64,000 nucleotides of DNA from Physcia stellaris (taxonomy: Eukaryota > Ascomycota > Lecanoromycetes > Caliciales > Physciaceae), in NCBI GenBank assembly GCA_018902385.1, contig JABSSW010000041.1, positions 1 to 64,000 on the forward strand, given 5' to 3'. The translations under genes and the position numbers were made by a program. The notes beneath the pieces are model-generated. The model searched no databases. It was given only the letters and a program-made list of their open reading frames with translations, and was not told the origin of the DNA. Below, one piece after another: positions 12,193-23,339 of this stretch. Each line of letters starts with the position of its first letter. Position 1 is the first letter of the stretch.

Positions 12193-12633
12193 TTATTTTT
12201 TCAATATGTATTGATTCGAGTCATGTTTTGATTTGTGACAGACGAATAGCGCTGTCTGATTGTCGACAAAGATGTGTATTGATTTGTCATCGTTCAAGTA
12301 CTCGTTTGTTTTGACTAGTTCAAAAATCATGAGAATGTCGTATAGTTTTTCAAAATAAATTGTGTATTCGTACATCGCGCTTATTAATGTCGTCTTATTG
12401 TAAATTGAAACGCGTGTTAGTTTTTCATTTTCTATTTTTATCGTTCATACTGTCGCGATCTCGATCGTGTTATTGATGTCGTTGTCATCGATGTAAATTG
12501 TGATGTTATTTGAATCGTTTAAAATGTGATCATGAATCTCGATGACTTTTTCTTTTTTTTTTTTCGTCGTTTTCGATGTGTATGACGATAAATAGTCATC
12601 ACGAAGATTGCACGTATGCGCATCGCTGTTCAA
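12193..12633 (-). mobile_element. RNase H domain relic of a Tad-like LINE
   Basis: A 147-codon minus-strand frame is open except for one TGA just after the first strand of the fold. It reads like the RNase H domain of fungal Tad-clade LINEs. ITIYIDDNDINNTIEIATV stands where the family has a Y-T-D-G-S-G-I-N-G type strand, so the first catalytic Asp is kept and glycines are turned to Asp or Asn. EKLYDIL stands for the family's E-L-Y-G-I helix, with the catalytic Glu apparently changed to Lys. IFVDNQTAL holds the third catalytic Asp and SNQYILKK follows. RNase H degrades the RNA strand during target-primed reverse transcription. The reverse transcriptase expected upstream (higher coordinates) is not identifiable, because repeat copy B lies there. 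Confidence 0.8.
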
Positions 12634-12639
12634 GTCGAA

Positions 12640-13010
12640 ATAGAAATTGATCGCAAATGATTTGATATTTGACTTCGTGTCGATATTAAGAGAAAGAAAT
12701 TTTCAAGCGCAAGCTCTCGTTCTCTAAATTCGAAAAAAAAAATGAATTGTATTAATATTGAAAAGTCTTGCATAAGAACATTCGAATATTGATTTCTTTT
12801 TTTCTTCGAAATCGTTCATTTCAGTCAGTCATTTTTTTGCATATCATTTCTCATTTTTTTTTTTTCACAATATGTTGTCATCGACAAAATCAAACATTCT
12901 GTTCAATCGAAATCACTTGCACAAGATCAAGTATTCTATACTCGTCATATTTAAAATCGAAATCAGTTTTTTTCTTTTCGAATCGCATTTTTATCGACAA
13001 AGTCATCATT
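12640..13010. repeat. direct repeat copy B (partner at 9600-9990)
   Basis: Second copy of the 0.37-0.39-kb repeat, in the same orientation as copy A about 3.04 kb away. Similarity stops near the join with the LINE RNase H relic. The two copies could bracket an inserted or rearranged segment (9990-12640) or be two remnants of one LINE family. Confidence 0.7.
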
Positions 13011-15230
13011 TCATCGCGAATTTATGTCAGACGACACGTCGTCAAACTTTTTCTTTTCAAATTTTGAAATGTTCAACTCAATTCTGTCGACATTGAGTAA
13101 TATTATTATCAATTTATTCGATCTTGATTTTATTCACGATTGAATGAACAATTCTCGCGTAAATGCTGCTTAAAATGTTGCAAAATCAATCGAAACTCGA
13201 AAAAGATTTTGAAAGATAATTTCAAAAATAAACATAGTTTTCTCGTCGTAGATTGTTGAAATGAGAAATCATTTGATTGATTTCAAATTTATTGAATAAA
13301 AAAGATCAGCTTGAACGACATGTAGATTTTAGAAATTTCGACATTTGAAATCGAAATATTCATGTCTTGATTCGTGAAAAGAGTTTCTGAAACAAGCATC
13401 GAGTGAAAATCTGATTGAATGCACTTGTTCATTATTGTCGATTGACAAATCAAAAAATCGAGAATGTCTTTCTCGAGTCAAAAGTCGATAATGAGAAGTT
13501 AATCAATCAAACTTTTTGAATATTTCATTGTTGATTACTGACACATTGAATGTTCATCTCGTATTTACACAAAGTTGATTTTCACAAAGAAAAAAAGTTT
13601 GCATTTTCTCACAAGCAAGCAATTCTCATGAAAATAAACAAGAACGTCTGAAATGCATCGACACTTTAGATTAAAAATTGTTGCTTTTGAACTCAAAAAC
13701 TGATGACAGTCATATCAATTGTCATGAACTTCTCATATGAATCTGATGAAATCGACAAAATTTGAAAAGAAAATTCTGATATACGACGTTCAAAATAACA
13801 ATATTGAACGTCGACGTAACTCGAACAAACGATTATTTGACATTGAAAAAATCGTTACATAAATATTGAGATATTTGAATCAACAAAGCGTAAATCTTAT
13901 TGCGACACTCAAATGTTCGAACTCGATGAATAAAACAAACAGTGTCACAACGAGTCTTTATGTCAATTCAATTTTTCATTTCATTTCATTTGCAACTATT
14001 CACAATCAAGTTTGCTTCGATTTTATTTGATTTCAATTCAAATGCGACTGTTCACAATCAAGTCTGCTCAAACTTTTCACGTTTTTCGCACTTCATCATA
14101 CGTCTGTCTCACTTGATCAAAGCGACGAGAAAAAACGAAATCGAAATTTCTCTTTTCTAACAATCAGAATCTGCTTGCATCTCAGTATTTCGATGCATTG
14201 TTTTTTTCAATCAGATGAATTCATCGAACTGTATTTGAAAAATACGACATTCAATAACTTTGACTTTTGATCGATTGTTTATATCACTTCGACTTCAAGA
14301 TTTCAAAATAAAATTCAATCACGATCAGAATTTTCAGACACAATTTCAGTATTTATATCGCATATGTCTTACATCGATTAAACTACAAGAATAAAACTTA
14401 AAAAACTTTTTTTGACTTAAAACTGTCTAGATTTATCATTTTAATCAAGTATCATGAAATTTTCGTACGACGTTTTGTCAATATTTGTCATCGACAGTAT
14501 GATTTTTCGAAAAAGCAAAACAGTCGAACTTCAAAATGATGATTTTTGAAAATCAATATCATTTTTCAGATCAACACAAACGAAATCTTTCTTCAAAATT
14601 GTCGTTTTCAGAAAACAAGAAGACTTGAAGAAATTATTTCTGTCTGTTCAAACAATGTAAGCTGAATACAGAAAATCTATCTTGACGAATCTTTTGTGAA
14701 CAAAATTATTTCAAAAGATCATGTGATTCGTATACGACAATTAAGATTGATCAATAAAATCTATCAATCGCTCAACGTCTTTCACAGCATGAAATGATTT
14801 TCTACGTTCATGCTGTACGAAAACAAAAAATCTCTGTTTTGTAAAACAAAATATGAGATGACTCATGAAAATCATATTCAAAAAGCAAAAGAAATTTTTC
14901 GATTTTGCTGAAAAATGTGTGCGAGACCTTTATTCACTCGAAATAAATGAAAAACATTGAAAAGACTCGACAACTTTAAGAGCAATCAAGCAAAATAAAT
15001 CATTTGATCATTTTTGTCATAATGTCAACATAATAATCTCTATTAAAAATAAACATACGGCAATTTCAAGTTTTCAATGTTCTAATACAAAGCAGTACAA
15101 CTTTGATGACTGTTTCGATAATAATAATGATATGTTCTGTGAAATTAAAATGACTGATTTGTACATCGAGTAAAACTTGAACGTGAATTTCGAAATCATT
15201 CGAACATGTCAGTTCAATATCAATCGTGTT
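13011..15230. other. no gene recognised
   Basis: AT-rich sequence with short open frames only. The longest (13942-14160, +) has an internal near-duplication of 'attcacaatcaagt' (about 13997 and 14051). I could not assign any family or repeat. Confidence 0.4.
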
Positions 15231-15280
15231 TGCAGAAATTTTCGTCTTCGTTGAGATTTTCGTTTCTCGCGTCTGATTTG

Positions 15281-15500
15281 CATTACGAATCAATAACTGT
15301 TACAAAACAAATGTCTTTTTTCATTTATTGCTTGTTGCTCATTACGAATCGAGATTTCGTAATCGTTACATGTTCAGTTCAATGCAATGTCAATTAATTC
15401 TAGAGTTCATTCGTCAGAAAAATTGATCGATTGAATTTTTTTTCGAAGACACGATCGACAATGTTGCGCTAACGATCGAATACATGAATGAAATAAATCG
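15281..15500. repeat. about 265-bp tandem unit, copy 1
   Basis: It carries tacgaatca...tgttaca, a 'ttattgcttgtt' block, 'cgttacatgttcagtt', and ends atacatgaatgaaataaat. Copies 2 and 3 follow with the same blocks in the same order. The start of each unit is a variable number of 18-bp 'agattttcgt...' words. Confidence 0.8.
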
Positions 15501-15533
15501 AACGTGCTTGTTGAAATTTCGATCTCTGTTGAG

Positions 15534-15715
15534 ATTTTCGTTTTTGCAGAGATTTTCGTCTTTGCAAAGATTTTCGTCTTTGCAAAGATTTTCGTCTCTG
15601 CAAAGATTTTCGTGTCTGCAAAGATTTTCGTGTTTGCAAAAATCTTCGTGTCTGCAGAGACTTTTTTCGTGTTTGCAAAGATTTTCGTCTTTGTTGAGAT
15701 TTTCGTCTTTTCGTC
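15534..15715. repeat. 18-bp minisatellite, about 10 units
   Basis: About ten head-to-tail units of the type agattttcgtctttgcaa, with variants ctttg/ctctg/tgtctg and one unit lengthened by extra T. As 18 is a multiple of 3, both strands read through it (Phe-Ser-Ser-Leu-Gln-Arg repeats on plus, Arg-Arg-Lys-Ser-Leu-Gln on minus); I take those frames as by-products. Neighbouring units 1 and 3 have only one or two copies of the word, so it expanded inside one unit. Confidence 0.9.
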
Positions 15716-15720
15716 TTGAT

Positions 15721-15947
15721 CTGATTTACGAATCAGTAATTGTTACAAGACAAATTTCTTTCTTTTTATTTATTGCTTGTTACGCATTACGAATCGAAAT
15801 TTTGTAATCGTTACATGTTCAGTTCAATGCAACGTCAACTGATTTTAGAACTCATTCGTCAAAGAAACTGATCGATTGAATTTCTTTTCGAAAACACGAT
15901 CAGCAATACTGCGCGAACGATCGAATACATGAATGAAATAAATCGAG
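15721..15947. repeat. about 265-bp tandem unit, copy 2
   Basis: Follows the minisatellite directly and repeats copy 1 block by block: tacgaatcagtaattgttac, ttattgcttgtt, cgttacatgttcagttcaat, gatcgattgaattt, atacatgaatgaaataaatc. Confidence 0.8.
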
Positions 15948-15990
15948 AAACGAAAATTTTCGTGATCGCGAAGATTTTCATTTCTCGACT

Positions 15991-16220
15991 CTGATCTGAG
16001 TTGCGAATCAGTAATCGATTCAAGACGAGCTTCTTTTGATTTCTCAATGTTTGTTTCACACGATGATTCAAACTTTTGTATTCGTTACATGCTCGATTTA
16101 ATACAGTGTCAAAATAATCTTAAAACTTATTTATCAGAGAAATTGATCGATTCAATTTTTTTTCGAAAGCGCGATCGACAATGCGACGCTAACAATCGAA
16201 TATATGAATGAAATAACTCG
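15991..16220. repeat. about 265-bp tandem unit, copy 3
   Basis: More diverged third copy: gcgaatcagtaatcg, cgttacatgctcgattt, gatcgattcaatttttttt, tatatgaatgaaataactcg. It has a single 18-bp-like word before it. Confidence 0.75.
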
Positions 16221-16499
16221 AGAAACTCAGACATGTTGAATGACTGAATCGTTCATTGTTTTTCGTCGAAAAATGAAAAATTGAATCGTCAATCAAATTG
16301 TAAAAAACAAAAATTATTGATTGCTATCATTTTATCTGAACTGAAACAACACTTTAGAAAATATTACTCAATTCACTTTTTTCTTTTCTTTTTGAATAAA
16401 ATAGACAGCATTATGATGATTAAAAAAGAAATGTGCATCAATTGAAAAAAATTCAAACACGATCAGTTATATTTGCAAGCAAAAATTGATCGATCATAT

Positions 16500-17360
16500 C
16501 GTTGAATAAATGTTTTGAATGATCAATTCTGTTTCAAAAAAAAAGAAATCGAAAATGATCAATTTCGATTGCTGAACAGAAATGTTGATGCAAATGATTT
16601 AAAACTCTCAAACTTTGATACGTCGAGTCGAAAAAATTCATCTTTTGTTTAATGATAATTTGAAAAAGTTCGACTCTGATTTGAGAATGATTTGAAAATT
16701 TCAAACTTTGATAAATCAAACAAGAAATGTTTATTTCTCGTCTGAAAATAATCTGAAATGATTTGTTATCAACTTAAGGTTGATTTGAAAACATCAAAGT
16801 CTGATAAAACGAACTGAAAACATCTATCTCGTGTCTGAAAATGATTCGACAAAATCTGACTTGAATCTAAGATTTATTTGAAAATATCAAACATCGATAC
16901 AACAAATTAGAAACGTCTATTTTTCGCTCGACGATAATTCGAGAAATGCTGATCTTGACGTGAGCTTGATTTGGAAATATTTGACTTCAGTTCGACAAGT
17001 TGAAAACATCTATTTCTCGTCTGAGAACAATCTGAACTGTTTCATTTTTGATCTGAAAAAATTGAAAAATGCATATTTCTGATTCGACAAACTGAATATG
17101 TTCATCACTTGTCTAAAGATAAATCGAAGTGATTTACTATTGATCTGAGAATGAATTGAAAATATTTTGTTTTGATTTGACAAGCTGAAGATATCGATTT
17201 CTCGTTTGAAAACAAGCTGAAAAATTTGATCTCGATCTGAAATTAAATTGAAATTAGTAAACTCTGATATAACAAACTAGAAATGTTCGTTTCTTGTCTG
17301 ATGATAACTTGAAAAATTTCATCTCTAAATCGAAAATGATTGAAAGATATCCAATTCTGA
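16500..17360 (-). repeat. 93-bp satellite, block 1
   Basis: Degenerate units each holding a 'tctcgtctgaaaataatctg'-like box, a 'gatctgaaaatgatttgaaaatgtc' box in variant forms and a 'gattcgacaaactgaaaa' box. Anchors fall about 93 bases apart. The minus strand tends to stay open, because 93 is 31 codons. This is the most diverged block. Confidence 0.8.
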
Positions 17361-18005
17361 TTCGATTCGTTTTAGAGTTAAAATTGTTCTTTTTTTTTCT
17401 CGACGTTCGAAACATCGACTCACGAGATCTGCTTCAACTGTTCAAACGAGTTACTAAAATCTGTGATACGTGACATGTACAAAAGAATGAAATCAATTTT
17501 GTGTTCAAATGATTATCTTCATTCAGAGCTTGTCTGATCATTTATCTGAAATATCAAAACTTAATGTTCTTTTTCATATTATTCACGCTTTTTGATGTGT
17601 GTATCATATCGACGAAACAAATATTTGATATGATCATCATGTTCGATATCGTGCATGCGTTGCTTTGAATGCCGATTGTATCAAAATCGTTGAATCAAAA
17701 CGTTGTGACTCTTGAAACAAAATCTTGAACGATCAGCACGAATTTGTTAAACGTGAAATGATCACTTCTATAAATTCGAATTCGAAAAAAACAATATGTC
17801 GAGTTGTCGTTGTCTCAATATGAATCACGTTTAAAAAACTGTTGAAAATATGTCTTCACTCTTTATATCTTTATATCTGTTCGGAAGCTGTCTTTTGAAA
17901 TCGATAAAAGACGTACAATGACTTCAATTCGCTCGAAAAAACACTTTCTGTGAAATAAAACTTAATCGTGAAGCAATTCTGATCCGAAATCGAAGAATAA
18001 TATAT
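17361..18005. other. spacer within the satellite region; nothing recognised
   Basis: No satellite units, gene or RNA recognised. It separates satellite block 1 from a fourth, isolated copy of the 265-bp unit. Confidence 0.4.
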
Positions 18006-18007
18006 CG

Positions 18008-18170
18008 TCACTACGAATCAATGATCGTAACAAGAAAAATTCTTTTTATTCATCGATTGCTTGCTACACATCTGCAATTCGAACTTTCGTGATCGTTACA
18101 CGTTCAGTCTAGTGATGTGTCAACTGATTCTGAAATTTTTTTGACAAAAAAATTGTGTCGATGAAATTTC
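18008..18170. repeat. stray fourth copy of the 265-bp unit
   Basis: tacgaatcaatgatcgtaac, a 'cgattgcttgct' block and cgttacacgttcagt match the units at 15.3-16.2 kb in the same order and orientation. It lies directly before more 93-bp satellite, so the two repeat families are interleaved. Confidence 0.65.
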
Positions 18171-19030
18171 TTCTGATGTTTATCTCTTGTCTAGAAATAC
18201 TGAAGAAATCTGAAGCTGATTTAAAATTAATTCGAAGAGAATTTACTTTGATTCGATCAACTGAAAATGTCTACCTTTCGCCTGATGATGATTTGAAAAG
18301 ATCTGATTTCGATCGAGTTTGATCTGAAAATGTCGAAATCGAGTAAAACAAACTGAAAACGTCTATTTCTTGTCTGAAAAGCAATCGAGACGCTTAATGA
18401 TGCAAATGATGCATTACAAATCTCGTATCATACTTGTGTCAACTGATGTCTTGTATTTTATCGCGAAAATTCTGTCATGAATTTCGGATTAAAGCATTCG
18501 AACGTTCTGTAAAATTGAAAAATATCAAGATTATTTGCATCACACATATTATCAATACACATCATATTTACAACTTCTACGTCGTATCAAATCAATTGAT
18601 GTGATACGACAAATGATTCAAACTATACGAACTGTTCGAGCTCGAAATCGTGATGCATCGAAAGTGCAAGTAAATAAATGCACTTGTGAGCGCCTTGTTG
18701 AAAATAATCTGTAAAAATCTGAATTCGACGTGAAGACGATTTGACGATGTTAAACTCTGATAAAAAAATTGAAAATGTCTATTTTCCGCCCGAAAATAAC
18801 CTGAAGTGATCTATCGTCGACTTGAAAATGATTCGGAAATGTCTAATTCTGATTCGATGAATTATAGATGTATATCTTTCGTCTGAAAATAATCTGAAAA
18901 AATCTGATTTCGATCTAGAATTGATTAACAGATGTCTATATTCAATCTGAGAAGTTAGAAATATCAATCTTTCGCCCGAAGACAATTTGAAGAAATCTGT
19001 TTTCGACTCAGAAATGATTTAGAAACAATC
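18171..19030 (-). repeat. 93-bp satellite, block 2 (interrupted)
   Basis: Satellite units at 18171-18400 and 18690-19030 flank about 290 bases of unrelated sequence. Units near 18780 and 18970 keep 'ttttccgcccgaa' and 'tttcgcccgaag', with CC intact, so this part seems less mutated than its surroundings. The minus-strand frame 18985-18779 reads through with a DFFRLFSDE-type repeat. Confidence 0.8.
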
Positions 19031-19430
19031 ATCTTCGATGTGATAAGATGATGAAATTCGAATCACGTCTCAAAATGATTGAAAATCGATCGACTGACTC
19101 AGAATGCTGAAGCAATGAAATCAAATTGCAATGATTGAAACTTGACGCGTCTACATAAAGACAATTTTCGTCTTTCTTCTTTTCGAGTTTCTGATTTCTG
19201 CATCTTTCGTCTCTTTTTTTCCTCATCTATTCACGTTTCAATGATCGTTTTTTTGCGTATCAACCTCACTTCGACCGAAAATCCTGTCGCATAAATAGAA
19301 GAAATTTGTTTCTCGACACAATGACAATTTCAATCGAAATCGTGTTGTTTTTTCGCAAACTACTACTCTTGTTAAAAAATTACTGCTCAAACAATCATGT
19401 ACATAATATGTTTTAGCAACAGAGCAAACG
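19031..19430. other. non-satellite gap in the array
   Basis: No gene recognised. A minus-strand Lys/Arg-rich open frame (19226-19029) has no family resemblance. The stretch keeps several CC and GG words near 19260-19290. Confidence 0.4.
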
Positions 19431-21000
19431 AGACTTTGACGAGTTCAACTCTGATTGAACAAATTGAAAACGTCTATCTATCACCTGAAGATAAATCGAA
19501 AAGATCTATTATTGATCTGAGAATAATTTTGAGATATCAATTTCTGATAAGACAAACTAGCAATGTTCATCTTTTGTCTGGAAATAACCTGACGAGATTC
19601 GACTCTGACCTGAGAGTGTTTTGAAAATGTCAAATTTTGATAAAACAAACTAGAAATGTTTATCTCTTGTCTGATAACAATCTGAAATGTTCTATCTTCG
19701 ACTTAGAAATGATTCGAGAATGTCAACTTTCGACAAAACGAGCTAAAAACGTCTATTTATTGTCTGAAATCGAACTGAGAAAATTCGACTCGAATCTCGA
19801 GAAAATTTGAAAGTGACAAACTCGAATAAAATCGACTGAAAACATCGATTTCTCGCCTGAAAATAATCTGAAAAATTTAAATTTCGTTTAGAATCGTTTC
19901 GAAAAAAAATCAACTCTGATTTGACAAAGTGAAAATGTTTATCTCTTGTTTAAAAACAATATAGAGCAATTCAATTCTGATTTGAAAATGATTTGAAAAA
20001 ATCAAATTCCGATTCGACGAATTGTAAATATCTATTTCTCATCTCAAGACAATCTGCAAAGATTTATCTTTGATTCAATGATTTGCAAATGCTTCACTCC
20101 GACTCGATAAATTGAAAAAATCTATTTTTTCTTCTCAAATATTCCGTAGAGATTCAATTTTGATTCTAAGCTGATTTGAAAATATTCGACTTTGATTGAA
20201 CGAATTGAAAATACATGCTTCTCGCATGAATATAATTTAAAGAAATTCATTTTCGATCTGAAATTATTTCGAAAAGACTTAATTTTAATTTGATCAGTTG
20301 AATGTATATATCTTTCGCTTAAAAATTCTTCAAAAAAGTTCATCTCTGATCTGAGACCGATTTGAAAATGTCTAATTCGAATTCGATGAGTTAAAAATGT
20401 CTATGTCTTGTCTTCAGACAATTCGATGAGATTTTCAACGATTCGACAAAATAACGATGTTCATCTCTCGTTCAAAAAGATAAATCGAGACGATTTAGTT
20501 TTGATTTGAAATTGATTCAAAAAAATCAACTGTGATTCAATATTCTGACGAATTCTGCCTCTGATCTGAAATGACTTGAAGAAATTTAATTTCGACTCAA
20601 AAAATTGAAAATAATTTACAAATAACGCACTCTGATTCAAGAAACCGAAAAAATCTGAATCTCGTCTGACGATGATATAGAGATAAATAAGTCTGACACG
20701 ACAAACTAAAAAATTCGAATTTTCTTTCGAAATGATTTGAAAATGTTTGATTTCGATTCGACAAACTGAAAAGAATTAAATCTGATCTGAAAATGATTTG
20801 AAAATGTCTATTTCTCGTCGAATGATAATCTGAAAAATTCAACATCGATTTAAAAACGATTCGAAAATGTCTAATTCTGATTGAATAAATTGAAAATGTC
20901 TAATTCTCGCTTAAAAGCAATCTGAAAAGATCTAACTCTGATCGAGAAATGTGATGAAAATGTCTAATTCCGATTCGACAAATTGAAAATGCTGTTATGA
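19431..21000 (-). repeat. 93-bp satellite, block 3 (main array)
   Basis: The regular core. The box beginning ctgaaaat (or its variant) starts at 19485, 19578, 19671, 19764, 19857, 19950 and 20043: six intervals in a row of exactly 93 bases. Beyond that spacing drifts by one to a few bases and units lose parts. Ninety-three bases are 31 codons, and the minus-strand translation repeats a motif like DFFRLFSDER...FQIIFRSKI. Either the unit descends from a coding repeat or the phase is chance. Confidence 0.9.
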
Positions 21001-21480
21001 ATTGACATGTGACTAGATCTTGAAAAAAACTTTTTGTATCTAACATTCAATCAACTGACATTCAGTCAGCCGAATGACTTGATCTATGTAATTGCTAAAA
21101 TATATATTTTATGTGTTCATAAGCTTTTAGACAGCGATTCGTCGTTTTTCTTCGCATTTCGCGTGCAACTTTTTTGATTCAAACTTGATATTTTCGTTTG
21201 ATTCAAAATCTCTACTGACTCGAGATTTCGACAAAATAGCGATTCAGAAATTTGTGAATCTATTTGCACGTCAATAGTTTTCAAATACTCGTCAATCATT
21301 AATTCTGATTTCGATCTGAACATCTCACGTCAATTTACTATCGAGTCAAATATTACGAGCAGTGAACGTCGTTCAGTCAACATTTAGATTGACAATAATC
21401 AGACATTTTTTTCATTCGAATCGTTCGTCGCATTATGTTTTCAACTCGATTATCGTTTGAGATTGATCAAATTTTCTGAT
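21001..21480. other. junction between satellite and inverted element
   Basis: No satellite units and no recognised gene. It separates the main array from the right arm of the inverted duplication. Confidence 0.4.
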
Positions 21481-21488
21481 TTGACATC

Positions 21489-21782
21489 ATGACTGTAACG
21501 ATCGTTTTCGTTTCGATATTTCGTCACGATACAAAAACATCTTTTCTTGTTATCGACGATATCTCACAGTCAGCTGTCAAGTCTGCCGAAAATATAAACT
21601 ACTTTGATTTTGATTATGAAAATCTGTTCGACACAGATCGAATCCTTATTAGTTTGAAAAGACACAATTTTTATCGTGACATTTTCATCTTGACTGATCA
21701 TCGAAAGAATCGAACAAAAACATTCTTTGATTTTAGAATGATGAGAAATCGACATCGTCTGCGTTCGAAACGCAAAAAGTGA
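21489..21782 (+). pseudogene. 97-codon unassigned frame at the edge of the inverted element
   Basis: An open frame of 97 codons, acidic in the middle (FDFDYENLFDTDR) and basic at the end (RNRHRLRSKRKK). Its last 40 bases already lie in the region duplicated at 9978-11260, and weak similarity extends over the rest. I do not recognise a family. Given the heavy mutation of the region, an intact gene is unlikely; it is probably a surviving stretch of the element's gene. Confidence 0.35.
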
Positions 21783-23028
21783 AAACGAATTTTCACAACA
21801 ACGAAATTTGACAAACGAGTCAAAACAATCAATTTTTCAGACGAATCAAACAATCAATCATCAAAATATCGATGATTGAACGAACAATTCGATTTTTCAG
21901 TTCTTCAAATAACATATAAACTTTCATTCAACAACTCAACGATGCGATCGATTTTCACATTTCGACATTTCATTTGCTTTTTTATCTCATCACACTCAAC
22001 TTACATTCAATTTTCGACATAGCTTTGTTCTCAGCATCTCAATTCGCTCGCACAATTTCATTCTCTCAATCTTTCAAATTCCGAACGACTCACACAGAAT
22101 GACTGATCAATGACTTCAGAAAACGTCGACACAACGTCGACTCTTTCTCATTTTACGATATTGTAAAGTTTTTCGAAATGAAGCTGAAAAAAGAACTCAC
22201 AATATCTGTGAACGACAACATCGAAAACAAATTCTACATAAACATGAAATATTGACGCGATCTGATATCGATGTTCCGAAAATACATTCATGACGTTTTC
22301 GTGACGTTGATACTCAAACTCAGCGAGAAAATACGTCAAGATTTCGTGATCGACGAATTATTCAACGTTTCAAAAGCACAATCGACTCGTTCATCAATCG
22401 CGACTGAAAACAACTTTCATTCATAATCGTCGATATACTGAAGTTTTCTGAAGTGAAACTGTCAAAGAAATCGACGATATCACTAAACAACAATACGAAA
22501 AACAAAATCTATTTGAACATGAAAATGCTGAACGATTTGATATCGATGCTCGACAATCGCATCGATGAAATTCTCACGATATTCAGACTCATCATCGTCA
22601 ATCTTGACGATTCTGTTGCTGATTGAAAAATCTCGAAAACGAAAAACTTAAACAAATTCAATCTGAATATCTGAAAAACGCAAAATTAGTTTGTGAAACA
22701 ATCGAAAAAGCGATACGAACAACTTGACAAATCGCTCACGATCTGACGATCTGACAAGAAAAAAGAGAAAACAACTCAACGAGCGAGCTAGCAATTCGAA
22801 CATTTAGAAACATTCAATCACAAAACGATTCGCATTCAAACGTACAGCTCGACTGATTTTGTAAAATGTCCGACCTAAAGATCTAAAGAGTACAAAAAAG
22901 ACGACGTTCTTGTATTTAGTCTATAAATAGCACGATGCTTAGACAAAAACGTCATAATTAAAATTCGCATATGTTCGCAAAAATGTGAGTCGATATACGA
23001 AAAAACTACTATTATTATTACTATTATC
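21741..23028 (-). repeat. 1.28-kb inverted duplication, right arm
   Basis: Reverse complement of 9978-11260, about 10.5 kb away. Lengths agree within a few bases (about 1,288 against 1,283). Inside, two related stretches (about 22165-22280 and 22435-22560) look like an internal duplication: both have a 'aagttttt...gaa' start and end 'gatatcgatg.tc'. It lies between two blocks of the 93-bp satellite. Confidence 0.8.
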
Positions 23029-23339
23029 AGCGTCTTTGACATTGATTTTCACACGAACGTCGACACTGATCATGACGTTCAAGACGAAAATTATGCACGT
23101 GTTCATGTAGTTTTATTTCTTACAATTAATGTCGAGTCTGTCTATGTAAACACGAACGTCGAGATAGCTCTTTGTGATCGTCAATTTTTCAAGAAACAAA
23201 CTTCGAATGTACTCAGTCAAATCATGATTACACATATTTCTGAACGTGATTTAGATGTCGACGAGCATATGACAATCGAATGTGCTATTTCGTCTATGTT
23301 TTTCTTGATCAAAAGAATGACGTCACGATTAAAACTAAA

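Noticed and set aside
12860-12900. FVDDN on the minus strand of repeat copy B as a reverse transcriptase active site
   Set aside because: The neighbouring residues do not fit the family and the partner copy reads SVDDN, so the match is too short to use.
15534-15715. CRISPR-like array
   Set aside because: Units are head to tail with no spacers, and the context is eukaryotic. The 49-bp triplet at 55604 fails for the same reason.
15469-15807. Arg/Lys/Ser/Leu/Gln and Phe/Ser/Leu repeat frames
   Set aside because: Both are translations of the 18-bp minisatellite, whose length is a multiple of three; opposite strands are equally open.
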